Assembly: GCF_028473645.1 (NCBI RefSeq)
Contig: NZ_CP097269.1
Location: 1,940,001 to 2,004,000 of the forward strand
Source of the DNA: Acidovorax sp. GBBC 1281
Lineage (GTDB): Bacteria; Pseudomonadota; Gammaproteobacteria; Burkholderiales; Burkholderiaceae_C
Direction: 5' to 3'
DNA: 64,000 nucleotides
Below the pieces are notes generated by a model. The model was not told where the DNA came from, made no database searches, and saw nothing but the letters and a program-made list of their open reading frames with translations. Within the stretch, counting starts at the first letter, position 1. Each line of letters opens with the position of its first letter. This document shows positions 25,126 to 34,666 of this stretch, piece by piece. The translations under genes were made by a program, and so were the position numbers.

Positions 25126-28100
25126 GTGATCAACGCCCCCCAACTGCTCTCTGACCTGACCCGGCTGCTCAAACGCCTGGAAGGCGATTTGCTGCAACGC
25201 ATCGAAGAAGTGCCCGAGCTCAAGACGAGCCTACAGGCCGAATGGCAGGCTGCGCGCGATGCCGACCGCTGTGCCGAAACCTTCGAGACCTGGGCCGATC
25301 AGGTCATTACCCAGGCCGGCGTGCACTGGCTGCTGAGTTGCGTTTTCCTGCGCTTCATCGAAGACAACCAACTGGTGGACCGCCCCTGGCTGGGCGGTAC
25401 GCCCGATTCGGGCCGGCTGGCCCTGGTGCGCGATCGGCACGATGCCTACTTCCAGGCCAACCCGTTGCAGAACGACCGCGACTATCTGTTGGCTGCTTTT
25501 CGTGAGGCCGGAGCGCTGCCCGGCCTGCGCACTTTCTTTGACGAAGCTCACAACCCCGCCTTCCGCCTGGGCATCAGCGGCGATGCCGCCATGGCGCTGA
25601 TGAAATTCTGGTGGGAGGTGGATGCCGACACGGGTGCGCTGAAGCACGACTTCACTGACCTGGCCTGGAACACCCGTTTCCTAGGTGACCTGTACCAAGA
25701 CCTTTCTGAGGCCACTCGCAAGCGGTATGCGCTACTGCAGACGCCTGAGTTCGTTGAAGAATTCATCCTCGACCGCACCCTCACGCCGGCCATTCGCGAG
25801 TTCGGTTATCGCGAGGCGCGGCTCATAGACCCGACCTGCGGCTCAGGCCACTTTTTGCTCGGCGGCTTTCATCGACTGCTGGCCGAGTGGCAGCGCAACG
25901 AGCCTGGCCGTAACCCGGTGGACATGGCCCAGAAGGCGTTGGACGCAGTGGCCGGGGTGGACCTCAATCCCTTTGCCGTGGCCATCTCGCGCTTCCGCCT
26001 GTTCGTGGCCGCGTTGCAAGCCTCGGGCGTGCAGCGGCTGGCGAATGCGCACGACTTCAAGGTGTCCGTGGCCATTGGCGACAGCCTGCTGCACGGCACC
26101 CGCTTTGGCCTGACGCAAAGCCAAGACCTGTTCGATGCAGCCGAGAGCCATGCCGACACCGGGTTGGCCCATGCCTACGCCAGCGAAGACTTGACGGAGG
26201 TGCAGCGCATCCTGGGTCGGCAGTACCACGCAGTAGTGGGCAATCCGCCCTACATCGTGGTCAAGGACGCGGCGCTTAACGTTGCTTACAGACGCAAATA
26301 CGCCAGTTGCCACATGAAGTATTCGCTGGGTGCACCGTTCACTGAGCGCTTCTTCGAACTGGCAGTAACGGCTGCGGCCGGGTCGAATGCTGGCTACGTC
26401 GGTCTGATCACTGCCAACTCCTTCATGAAGCGAGAGTTCGGCAGCAAGCTTATCGAGCAGGTACTACCCCGGCTGGACTTGACGCACGTGGTTGATACGT
26501 CCGGCGCTTATATCCCTGGCCATGGCACCCCTACGGTCATCCTATTCGGCCGCCATCGCTCGGCGGTGAGTGAAGTGGTGCGTACCGTCATGGGCATCAA
26601 AGGAGAACCCAGCACCCCCGCCGATCCAGCACAGGGTCTGGTATGGGGCGCCATTGTTGGTCAGATCGACCGGGCCGGCAGTGAGAGCGATTTCATAAGC
26701 GTGGTCGATACGTCGCGAACGACGCTTGCTAAATATCCTTGGAGCATCGGTGGCGGTGGCGCAAGTGATGTGAAAGAGAAAATCGAGTTAGACCGGGGAC
26801 TCTTGGCTCAGGCAGTGCAATCAATCGGAATCACATCCTTCACACTTGAAGATGAAGCGTTCGTCAATTCCAGCGAGGTTGTCAAACGAGCGGGGGTCGA
26901 TCAAAGCCTGCTTCGCATTTTCCTTACTGGTGAAGAGCTTAGAGACTGGAATAGCTCACCTGAGAATGTCGCGCTCTTCCCATATGCCGTGGACTTCCGG
27001 GCTGTTGATCTACCCAGTCACCAGGGTGCATATCGTTGGCTGTGGCGCTTCCGAACGAGCCTGTCCAACAACAAGATGTTTGGAAAGCAAACTAAGGTTG
27101 AGGCTGGCCTGAAATGGTGGGAGTACGGTCGCCTCACCGCGAGCAAATTGCGCGAGCCATTCTCAATAGCGTTCGCTTTCGTCGCCACTCACAATCATTT
27201 CGTTCTCGATCGAGGCGGGAAGGTGTTCAATCGACACGCCCAGGTAATCAAGCTTCCCGCAGGCTCAAGCGAGGCTGCTTACTTGGGTTTGCTCGGCATA
27301 CTAAATTCTTCCGTCACCTGCTTCTGGCTGAAGCAGGTCTCCTTCAACAAGGGCGATTCGACGGATGCACGCGGTGCTCGAACCACTGGCGACCCTGCAT
27401 TCGATACATATGAGTACGGTGCATCAATGGTTGGGAAGCTCCCGCTTGTGGAGTCTCGTCCCGTTGAATTGGCCAAGAAGATCGACGCGCTTGCCACTGA
27501 TGTAGCTTCAAAGCTCCCGACAGCATTGGGTGGCCTCGCGCCGAACAGTACCTTTGGCGCAGTGCTGAACCGTAGTGTGCTCAACGCAGCCAGAGATCAA
27601 GTCGATTCACTGCGTCGCCAAATGATCGCCACTCAAGAGGAGCTGGATTGGCGCTGCTATCGCCTCTACAGCCTGTTGCCTGTGGGCGTGAGCGCAGACG
27701 AATTGGAGTTTCAAGCCCCAGTGGAAGTAGCTCTGGGCGAGCGAGCGTTCGAGATCGTGCTGGCGCGCCGCCTGGCAGCTGGCGAGGAAAAAACCACCTG
27801 GTTTGAGCGCCATGGGTTCGCACCCACCACAGAGATTCCCTCGCGCTGGCCCGAGGCCTTTCGCCGTGTAGTGGCGCGTCGTATTCAGCTCATTGAGCAT
27901 GACAAGACCATCGGCCTGATTGAGCGCCCGGAATTCAAGCGTCGCTGGAATTCGCCTCGTTGGGAACACCTTGAGAAAGATGCCTTGCGCCACTGGTTGC
28001 TGGCTCGCTTGGAAACCGCAGCCCTGTGGCCCGCCAGTTCCGAACAGCCGCCTCAACTCAGCAGCACCAGCCGCTTGGCGGAGTCGGTTTTGAGTGACTC

Positions 28101-28914
28101 TGAGTTCATGCAGATCGCAGCCCTGTACACAGATCACAGCGATTTCGACCTGCCGCAGTTGGTGGCCGAGCTGGTTGCCGGCGAATCAGTACCGGCTTTA
28201 CCCGTGCAGCGCTACGCCGAATCCGGCCTCCGAAAGCGCGCCCAGTGGCAGGAGACCTGGGCATTGCAGCGACAAGAAGACGCCATAGATGCCACCGTGG
28301 ACGCATGCGCAAAAGTTCGACGTGAAGAGTTGATGCAGGCTGCAACCAAGGTCTCCAACGGTGTAGCGCTAGATGCCGAGGCCTTGAAGTGGGTAGAGGA
28401 AACCTTGACCCAGGAGTTCACGCCGCTGCGCAAGGAGCGCAAGACCAGAGAGATCGGCACCATTCCTGTGCCGCCCAAATACCAGAGCAAGGATTTCTTG
28501 AGGGCCGACTTCTGGCGCCTGCGTGGTGGCTTGGACGTGCCCAAGGAGCGCTGGATCAGCTACCCCGGTTGCGAACGCGGCTCGGACGGCAGCTTGGTCA
28601 TCGCCTGGGCAGGCTGGAATCACCTGCAGCAGGCTACGGCTCTGGCCGGCTACTACATGGACATGAAGGACAGCGAAGGCTGGGAGCCCGCGCGCCTGCA
28701 GCCCTTGCTGGCCAGTCTGCTGGAGCTGTTGCCCTGGCTGGAGCAGTGGCACAACGAACTGGACCCCGTTTTCGGCGAACACATGGGCGACTACTACCGC
28801 GGCTTCGTCACCGAAGAAGCGCGTGCGCTGGGCTTCACGCTGGACGATCTGAGGGCGTGGAAGCCCGAGACCACTGCAGCAAAGCGCGGGCGCAAGAAGA
28901 AGGTGACGTTATGA
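25126..28914 (+). CDS. pglX: BREX type 2 DNA adenine methyltransferase PglX
   Basis: A 1,262-residue methyltransferase starting at GTG 25126, 14 bp after pglW. SAM motif I is DPTCGSGHFLLGG from residue 235 and the N6-adenine catalytic motif IV is NPPY from residue 373. A long central target-recognition region separates the catalytic half from a C-terminal helical part. In BREX it marks host DNA at a non-palindromic site on one strand, and the unmodified phage DNA is blocked. The recognition site cannot be read from sequence. The stop overlaps no gene; the next gene is the embedded ATPase 28 bp downstream. Confidence 0.92.
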   Translation: MINAPQLLSDLTRLLKRLEGDLLQRIEEVPELKTSLQAEWQAARDADRCAETFETWADQVITQAGVHWLLSCVFLRFIEDNQLVDRPWLGGTPDSGRLALVRDRHDAYFQANPLQNDRDYLLAAFREAGALPGLRTFFDEAHNPAFRLGISGDAAMALMKFWWEVDADTGALKHDFTDLAWNTRFLGDLYQDLSEATRKRYALLQTPEFVEEFILDRTLTPAIREFGYREARLIDPTCGSGHFLLGGFHRLLAEWQRNEPGRNPVDMAQKALDAVAGVDLNPFAVAISRFRLFVAALQASGVQRLANAHDFKVSVAIGDSLLHGTRFGLTQSQDLFDAAESHADTGLAHAYASEDLTEVQRILGRQYHAVVGNPPYIVVKDAALNVAYRRKYASCHMKYSLGAPFTERFFELAVTAAAGSNAGYVGLITANSFMKREFGSKLIEQVLPRLDLTHVVDTSGAYIPGHGTPTVILFGRHRSAVSEVVRTVMGIKGEPSTPADPAQGLVWGAIVGQIDRAGSESDFISVVDTSRTTLAKYPWSIGGGGASDVKEKIELDRGLLAQAVQSIGITSFTLEDEAFVNSSEVVKRAGVDQSLLRIFLTGEELRDWNSSPENVALFPYAVDFRAVDLPSHQGAYRWLWRFRTSLSNNKMFGKQTKVEAGLKWWEYGRLTASKLREPFSIAFAFVATHNHFVLDRGGKVFNRHAQVIKLPAGSSEAAYLGLLGILNSSVTCFWLKQVSFNKGDSTDARGARTTGDPAFDTYEYGASMVGKLPLVESRPVELAKKIDALATDVASKLPTALGGLAPNSTFGAVLNRSVLNAARDQVDSLRRQMIATQEELDWRCYRLYSLLPVGVSADELEFQAPVEVALGERAFEIVLARRLAAGEEKTTWFERHGFAPTTEIPSRWPEAFRRVVARRIQLIEHDKTIGLIERPEFKRRWNSPRWEHLEKDALRHWLLARLETAALWPASSEQPPQLSSTSRLAESVLSDSEFMQIAALYTDHSDFDLPQLVAELVAGESVPALPVQRYAESGLRKRAQWQETWALQRQEDAIDATVDACAKVRREELMQAATKVSNGVALDAEALKWVEETLTQEFTPLRKERKTREIGTIPVPPKYQSKDFLRADFWRLRGGLDVPKERWISYPGCERGSDGSLVIAWAGWNHLQQATALAGYYMDMKDSEGWEPARLQPLLASLLELLPWLEQWHNELDPVFGEHMGDYYRGFVTEEARALGFTLDDLRAWKPETTAAKRGRKKKVTL

Positions 28915-28942
28915 ACGGCACAACAGAAATGAAGGAACGGCC

Positions 28943-30172
28943 ATGATCAAGGGCTTCTACATCGACAACTTCAAGTCGCTGGTCGACTTCCGCCTACCTC
29001 CGAAGCCTCACCAACTTGGCTCGTTTACCTGCCTAGTAGGTCTCAATGGCGCGGGCAAATCCACCGTGCTGCAAGCCTTTGACTTTGTGGGTCACTTGGC
29101 CAATGGTCAGGTCGGGACATGGCTCAAGCAGCGCGAATGGAAGGCATCCGACCTGACCAGTCGGTTCCTCAAGAAAAAGCTGATTCAGTTTGAGTTGGAG
29201 GTCACCGTACCCGACGGAACGCTCATCGTTTGGAGCGGATCGTTCAATACGACGGAAATGCGGTGTACGGCTGAAACAGTGGTCGTCAACAGCGAGGGCG
29301 ACGAGCAGGTGCTGCACATCAAAGATGGTCAGCTCTTGGTGTCTGGTACGGACAGCAAACCCTCGGTTCAGTACCCCATCAGGTCCATGAAGTACGAGGG
29401 CTCCACCCTTTCATTCATCGACGTGCGCGATGTTCACCCGGCCCTGGGGGTGCTGAAGCACGTGGCAGCGAACCTGCGTTCCTTGGACTTGCTGTCGCCC
29501 CAATCAATGCGTCGGCGAGCCAAGGAGGGGACCGATATTGGCTACGGTGGCGAACGGTTGGGCGCCTTCATCCATGGTCTGCCCCTCAAAGAAAAAACGG
29601 CATTGACCGAGGCGCTGAAGAAGTTCTATCCGAAGGTTGCTGAGCTTTCTACCACTGCGCTGCGCGCTGGATGGAAGGACCTGCGTGTAGTGGAACAGTA
29701 CGAGAGCGCGTCGCTGTCCCGGTTGGAATCGGACGCCCGCCAAGTGAACGATGGCTTGTTGCGGGTGCTAGCGGTGCTTTCGCAGGTGAGCGTTTCGGAT
29801 GGCTCTGGTCACGCAGTCCAGCCCAATGGCCTGGGGCAGAGCTGTGTGCTATTCGATGAGATCGAGAACGGCATCAATCCAGAACTGATGCAGAAGTTGG
29901 TGGAGCTGTTACTTGGCGCCGAGCGCCAAGTGATCGTGACCACCCACAGCCCCTTGGTGTTGAACTATTTGCCTGACGAGGTTGCGAAGGAGGCCGTGTT
30001 GCTTGTGTACCGCAACAACGCGGGGCACACGAAGGTGACGCGGCTCTTCGACCTGCCCAGCACGCAGAAGAAGCTTGCTTTGCTGGGTCCGGGCGAGGTA
30101 TTTGTCGATACGAATCTGGAAGCGCTTCCGGCCGAAGCGATGCTGCTGGATCTGATCTCTCCAGCGTCATGA
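28943..30172 (+). CDS. OLD/PARIS-like AAA ATPase embedded in the BREX operon
   Basis: A 409-residue ABC/OLD-type ATPase (AAA_21-like). The start MIKGFYIDNFKSLVDF is the usual first strand of this class. Walker A is GLNGAGKST at 33-41, Walker B is VLFDEIENGINP with Asp305-Glu306, and the switch histidine is in VTTHSP at about 335. A pair of this kind with a Toprim partner is the layout of OLD-type and PARIS-type defence modules. Its stop overlaps the next gene by 4 bp (ATGA), so the two are made together. It is not a standard BREX-2 gene, and is inserted between pglX and pglY in the same transcription direction. Confidence 0.85.
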   Translation: MIKGFYIDNFKSLVDFRLPPKPHQLGSFTCLVGLNGAGKSTVLQAFDFVGHLANGQVGTWLKQREWKASDLTSRFLKKKLIQFELEVTVPDGTLIVWSGSFNTTEMRCTAETVVVNSEGDEQVLHIKDGQLLVSGTDSKPSVQYPIRSMKYEGSTLSFIDVRDVHPALGVLKHVAANLRSLDLLSPQSMRRRAKEGTDIGYGGERLGAFIHGLPLKEKTALTEALKKFYPKVAELSTTALRAGWKDLRVVEQYESASLSRLESDARQVNDGLLRVLAVLSQVSVSDGSGHAVQPNGLGQSCVLFDEIENGINPELMQKLVELLLGAERQVIVTTHSPLVLNYLPDEVAKEAVLLVYRNNAGHTKVTRLFDLPSTQKKLALLGPGEVFVDTNLEALPAEAMLLDLISPAS

Positions 30173-30912
30173 GATTGCTTCTGTCAGGCGAAGGGCCAAC
30201 CGATTTGGGCCATCAGAAGCCAAGTGAAGGCGGGATGGAGTTCGTGCCTGGGCCGATGGCTTGGGTGGTGGACAAGGTTTTGGAGCGGCATTACACCCAG
30301 TACAGCATGCTGGACGTCCATCTGGCCGGCGGCGACTGTGTCACGCATGTTCACGAGACTGAGCTGGCGGCCATGGGCAAGCGTGGTTCAACGCTGTTCC
30401 CTGGAGTGAAGTTTGGCAAGGGCACCGCTTTCTTCACGCGCAATGCGCAGGTATTGGGCCTGTGGGCGAATCAGGTCGCTGCGGAAGAAGGGCAGTCCGT
30501 GCTGGCAGTGCTGTTCCGGGATGGAGACGGCGTTCGCGCTACGCCTGCGGGGGAGTGGCAGGACAAGGTGGACTCGATGCACCGGGGCTTTGCGATGGTG
30601 GAGTGCAACACCGGTATTCCGATGGTGCCGCGACCCAAATCCGAAGCATGGTTGCTGTGTGCGCGGCGAGCTCCTGGCTATGCAAACTGCACGCCACTCG
30701 AAGATGCGTCCGGCAACGATGCCAGCCCCAACTCGCTGAAGAAGCAGCTGGCGGCGCTGTGCGGCGGACAGGATCCGTCGGCCGATGAACAGGCGGAGTG
30801 GGTCAGGACTGGGGTCGTTGACCCCATGCGCATCGACATGCCGAGCTTCAACGCCTTCAAGCAGTCACTCCACACGGCGGCCCAGAACGCCGGATTGCCA
30901 CTGCTGCCATGA
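30169..30912 (+). CDS. DUF4276-like Toprim protein, partner of the embedded ATPase
   Basis: A 247-residue protein with a Toprim-like acidic layout: Glu8 in LLLSGEGPTDLG at the end of strand 1 and DGDG at 118-121 in VLFRDGDG. RPKSEAWLLCA follows at about residue 160. These match DUF4276-type Toprim proteins. In OLD and PARIS systems the Toprim partner is the nuclease released or activated by the ATPase; that role is inferred here. PARIS uses a DUF4435 partner, so this is related in plan but not the described type. It overlaps the ATPase by 4 bp and is followed by a 58-bp gap to pglY. Confidence 0.8.
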   Translation: MRLLLSGEGPTDLGHQKPSEGGMEFVPGPMAWVVDKVLERHYTQYSMLDVHLAGGDCVTHVHETELAAMGKRGSTLFPGVKFGKGTAFFTRNAQVLGLWANQVAAEEGQSVLAVLFRDGDGVRATPAGEWQDKVDSMHRGFAMVECNTGIPMVPRPKSEAWLLCARRAPGYANCTPLEDASGNDASPNSLKKQLAALCGGQDPSADEQAEWVRTGVVDPMRIDMPSFNAFKQSLHTAAQNAGLPLLP

Positions 30913-30970
30913 AAACGATCAAGCTGTCTCAGGGCTGCAAGTATCCAAGGATTGAGGGAAGAGAACAAAC

Positions 30971-33900
30971 ATGACACTACTGAAAGACCTCATCACCATC
31001 CCGGAACGGGTGCACCAGGGCGACTTCGTGTTGCAGCTGTCCAAGGGCGTGACCGAGCCTGAGCAGACACTGCGCGACTACGTGGTCACGCCGCAGTTGG
31101 TGGATGCCTTTGCCAACGCGCTGGGCTTCATCCAGCAAGCGGTGCAGACGGGGGGCAGCAAGGCGGCTTACCTGCACGGCAGTTTCGGCTCCGGTAAGAG
31201 CCACTTCATGGCGGTGCTGAACCTGCTGCTGGCGGGCAACACCCAAGCCCGGGCGACGCCTGAGCTGGCTGATGTGGTGGCCCGCCACGGCTGGACCGAT
31301 GGACGCAAGTTTTTGCTGGTGCCGTACCACATGATCGGCTCGCGAGACATGGAGTCGGCCATCCTCGGGCAGTACGCCGAGTTCGTGCGCAAGAAGCATC
31401 CGGATGCTCCAGTGCCCGGTTTCTACCTGGCCGAAGGCATGTTCAAAGATGCGCGCGACCTGCGCGATCGCATGGGCGATGAAGCCTTCTTTGCCAAGCT
31501 CAACGAGGGTGCCAGTGGCGGAGGCGAGGGTGGCTGGGGAGCCTTCGAAAGCGGCTGGGATGCTGTGGCTTTCGAGGCCGCGATGCTGGAAGCGCCCAAT
31601 GGCGAAGAGCGCTCACGCCTGGTGGGCGACCTGATCACGCAGTTCTTCTCGGCCTATCGGACTCTGGCGGGCAGCGGCGAATCGTTTGTTTCGCTTGACG
31701 ATGGCCTGAGCATCATGAGCCGGCACGCCAAGGCGCTCGGCTATGACGCCGTCATCCTGTTTTTGGACGAATTGGTGCTTTGGCTGGCCAGTCATGCTGC
31801 CGACGTCAACTTCGTCAGCCGGGAGGGCACAAAGCTGGTCAAACTGGTGGAGGCCACCAACGCCGATCGGCCCATTCCGCTGATCAGCTTCGTGGCCCGG
31901 CAGCGCGACCTGCGGGATCTGGTGGGCGAAAACCTGGCCGGCTCGGTGCAGGTGCAGTTCAGCGATGTGCTGAAGCACTGGGAGGCGCGCTTCCACCGCA
32001 TCACCCTGGAAGACCGGAACTTGCCCGCTATTGCGGAGAAGCGCGTGCTGCGTCCGGTCGACGAGGCCGCGCGGCAGACACTGCAAAGCACCTTCGACGA
32101 TCTGCTGAAGATGCGCAAAGATGTGTTGGACACGCTGCTGACCACCACGGCCGACCGTGACATGTTCCGCAAGGTGTATCCGTTCTCGCCGGCGCTGGTG
32201 CAGACCTTGATTGCTGTGTCGGCGGCGTTGCAGCGCGAACGCACGGCGCTCAAGCTGATGTTGCAGTTGCTGGTGGACCGGCGTGCAGATCTGGAGTTAG
32301 GCCAGCTGATTCCTGTAGGCGATTTGTACGACGCCATCGCGGAGGGTGACGAGCCCTTCAGCGAGGGCATGCGCCTGCATTTCGAGAACGCTAAGCGCCT
32401 GTACAGCCAGCGCCTGCTGCCCATGTTGGAGCGGCAGCACAACGTGACCTGGGAGGCGATCAAGCTGGGCCAGGCCGATGCGGCGGCGGCCAAGAACCTG
32501 CGTAACGATGCCCGCCTGTTGAAGACGCTGCTGCTGGGCGCGCTGGTGCCTGAGGTGGAATCGCTCAAGGCCTTGAGCGCGCAGCGCCTGGCAGCGCTGA
32601 ATCACGGCACCTTCCGCTCGCCCATCCCAGGGCGCGAGGCGCAAGACGTGCTGCGCAAGTGCCGCGATTGGGCCAGCGAGATCGGCGAGATCAAGATCAC
32701 CGAAGACCAGAACCCGATCATCTCTATCCAGGTGACGGGCGTCGACATCGAACCCATCCTGCGTGCGGCAGAGGCCAACGACAACCCCGGCAACCGCCGC
32801 AAGCGGATCCGTGAGGCCTTGTTCAAAGAGCTCGAGATCGTGGACACGGGCGACCTGTTCAACACCTACGCGTTCAACTGGCGCGGTACGCGCCGCGAAG
32901 TAGAGCTGCTGTATGAGAACGTGCGCGAGATGACGGATGACCGTCTGCGTGGCCGTTCCGGCACGTGGACGGTGGTGCTGGACTTCCCGTTTGACGATGC
33001 CAATTTCGGGCCAGCCGATGACTTGGCACGACTGACGGCCTACCGCGCCGGAGACACCAAGACTTTGGTGTGGATTCCCTCGTTCCTGAGCAACAAGGCC
33101 TTGGCAGACTTGGGCCGGCTGGTGGTGCTGGACTACATCCTGCAGGGCGAGCGCTTCGAGACCTATGCGGGCCACCTCTCGTTTGTGGACCGCGTGCAGG
33201 CGAAGGCGCTGGCCCGCAACCAACTGGATCAACTGCGCATCAAGTTGCGGTCGCAGCTGGAAGTGGCTTACGGCATCAGCACCGAGCCAAGAGATGCGGT
33301 TAGCAGTCCGCTGACGGCCGACCAGCAGTTCCGCTCGCTGGACCCCACCTTGTCACCGCGGCCGCCCGTGGGCGCCGACTTCAAGTCGGCTTTCGAAAGC
33401 CTGCTGGGCCAATTGTTCGCCCATCAGTACCCAGCACACCCTGAGTTCGACACCGAGATCAAGCCGGCCGTGATTCGCAAGATCTGGCCCGAAGTGCAGA
33501 AGGCCATCGAGGCTCCGGGGCAGCGCGGGCTGGTGCAGGACACCGGCCTTCGCAAGCTGGTGCGCTCCGTGGTCAACCCTTGTCAGTTGGGTCAGATGGC
33601 GGAAACGCACCTGCTAATTGAGCCGCACTGGCAATCGCGCTTCTCCCAGAGCCATGCGCGCGACGGTGGCGGCCCGATCACGGTTGCCAAATTGCGCCAG
33701 TGGATCGACATGCCTGCACCTATGGGGCTGCCGCTGGAGCTGCAAAACCTAATCATCTTGGCGTTTGCTGCGTCTACCAGCCGCCGCTTCACCATGCGTG
33801 GCGGGCCTTTCGAGCCGTCAGTGGACAGCATGCCGGATGAGTTGGAGCTGCGGGAGCAGTCGCTCCCCAGTGCGGGCGACTGGCAGCTCGCGTTGCAGCG

Positions 33901-34666
33901 CGCATCCAGCCTGTTCGGCCTGACCTTGGGTCAGACACTCAACGCCGCCAACGTGGGCAAGCTGGTTGATGAGATCAAGCAGAAGGTCGCGGAGAAGCGC
34001 GACGCGGTGACGCGGCTTGTGGTGCAAGTGCGGGATCGTGCTGGTCGATATGCAGCCGGATCCGCAGGCGCTCGCCAGCAAACGGCAGAGTCTGCGCAGT
34101 CCCTGTTGGCCGCAGTGGCATCGGCAGCCGATTCAGAACTTGTCGCGGCGCTGGCTGGGTCCGATCTTCAGACCTCGGAGGCTGCAGTTGGGCGTGCTTT
34201 GGGCCAGGCGAAGGCCTGTGCCGATGCGCTGGAGCTGGGCGGCTACTGGCAGCTGTTCGATGTGGTGCTGAAGCTGAGCGACCACCGGGCCGGTGCTGCC
34301 CAGGTGATCGGGCGGCGCCTGGCTGAGGGATTGACCAGTGACGAGCATGTGCTGGCATTGAAGGGCCGGCTGGATGAATTGCATCGTGACGCGATGGCTT
34401 TGCTGGCTGAGGCCGCGCCGGCACCAATGCCTGGTCCCGGGCCGGCTCCTGTTCCGGCGCCGGGCACACCAACGCCCCCGCCCGTGACGATGCCGCCGGT
34501 GCCGGCCAATCTGGCACCTGAGGTAGTGGCTGAGAAGCAGCAATTGCATCTGAGTGGCGCCGAGGCTGTGGCGGCACTGGAAGAACTGAAGGCCCGCATG
34601 ACCAGCGAGCGTGACCTGGAGCTGACGCTGAGCTGGCGTTTGCAGCGCAAGGGCACCCAGGTATGA
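30971..34666 (+). CDS. pglY: BREX type 2 ATPase PglY
   Basis: A 1,231-residue P-loop protein, the BREX-2 counterpart of BrxC. The start TLLKDLITIPERVHQGDFVLQLS is typical. Walker A is GSFGSGKS at 70-77; Walker B is VILFLDELVLWL with Asp266. The long C-terminal part is helical with coiled-coil character and contains a Pro-rich linker (about residues 1152-1180, alternating Ala/Pro/Gly) before a last helical segment. Its start has GGGAAGAG upstream. The stop overlaps the pglZ start by 4 bp (ATGA). Confidence 0.92.
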   Translation: MTLLKDLITIPERVHQGDFVLQLSKGVTEPEQTLRDYVVTPQLVDAFANALGFIQQAVQTGGSKAAYLHGSFGSGKSHFMAVLNLLLAGNTQARATPELADVVARHGWTDGRKFLLVPYHMIGSRDMESAILGQYAEFVRKKHPDAPVPGFYLAEGMFKDARDLRDRMGDEAFFAKLNEGASGGGEGGWGAFESGWDAVAFEAAMLEAPNGEERSRLVGDLITQFFSAYRTLAGSGESFVSLDDGLSIMSRHAKALGYDAVILFLDELVLWLASHAADVNFVSREGTKLVKLVEATNADRPIPLISFVARQRDLRDLVGENLAGSVQVQFSDVLKHWEARFHRITLEDRNLPAIAEKRVLRPVDEAARQTLQSTFDDLLKMRKDVLDTLLTTTADRDMFRKVYPFSPALVQTLIAVSAALQRERTALKLMLQLLVDRRADLELGQLIPVGDLYDAIAEGDEPFSEGMRLHFENAKRLYSQRLLPMLERQHNVTWEAIKLGQADAAAAKNLRNDARLLKTLLLGALVPEVESLKALSAQRLAALNHGTFRSPIPGREAQDVLRKCRDWASEIGEIKITEDQNPIISIQVTGVDIEPILRAAEANDNPGNRRKRIREALFKELEIVDTGDLFNTYAFNWRGTRREVELLYENVREMTDDRLRGRSGTWTVVLDFPFDDANFGPADDLARLTAYRAGDTKTLVWIPSFLSNKALADLGRLVVLDYILQGERFETYAGHLSFVDRVQAKALARNQLDQLRIKLRSQLEVAYGISTEPRDAVSSPLTADQQFRSLDPTLSPRPPVGADFKSAFESLLGQLFAHQYPAHPEFDTEIKPAVIRKIWPEVQKAIEAPGQRGLVQDTGLRKLVRSVVNPCQLGQMAETHLLIEPHWQSRFSQSHARDGGGPITVAKLRQWIDMPAPMGLPLELQNLIILAFAASTSRRFTMRGGPFEPSVDSMPDELELREQSLPSAGDWQLALQRASSLFGLTLGQTLNAANVGKLVDEIKQKVAEKRDAVTRLVVQVRDRAGRYAAGSAGARQQTAESAQSLLAAVASAADSELVAALAGSDLQTSEAAVGRALGQAKACADALELGGYWQLFDVVLKLSDHRAGAAQVIGRRLAEGLTSDEHVLALKGRLDELHRDAMALLAEAAPAPMPGPGPAPVPAPGTPTPPPVTMPPVPANLAPEVVAEKQQLHLSGAEAVAALEELKARMTSERDLELTLSWRLQRKGTQV

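Noticed and set aside
25126..28914. Type I or type IIG restriction-modification methyltransferase
   Set aside because: Size, neighbours and the full BREX-2 gene set make PglX the better call; no restriction subunit is adjacent.
28943..30912. Naming the embedded pair PARIS
   Set aside because: The ATPase-Toprim layout matches, but the Toprim protein looks like DUF4276, not the DUF4435 of AriB. I kept the descriptive name.
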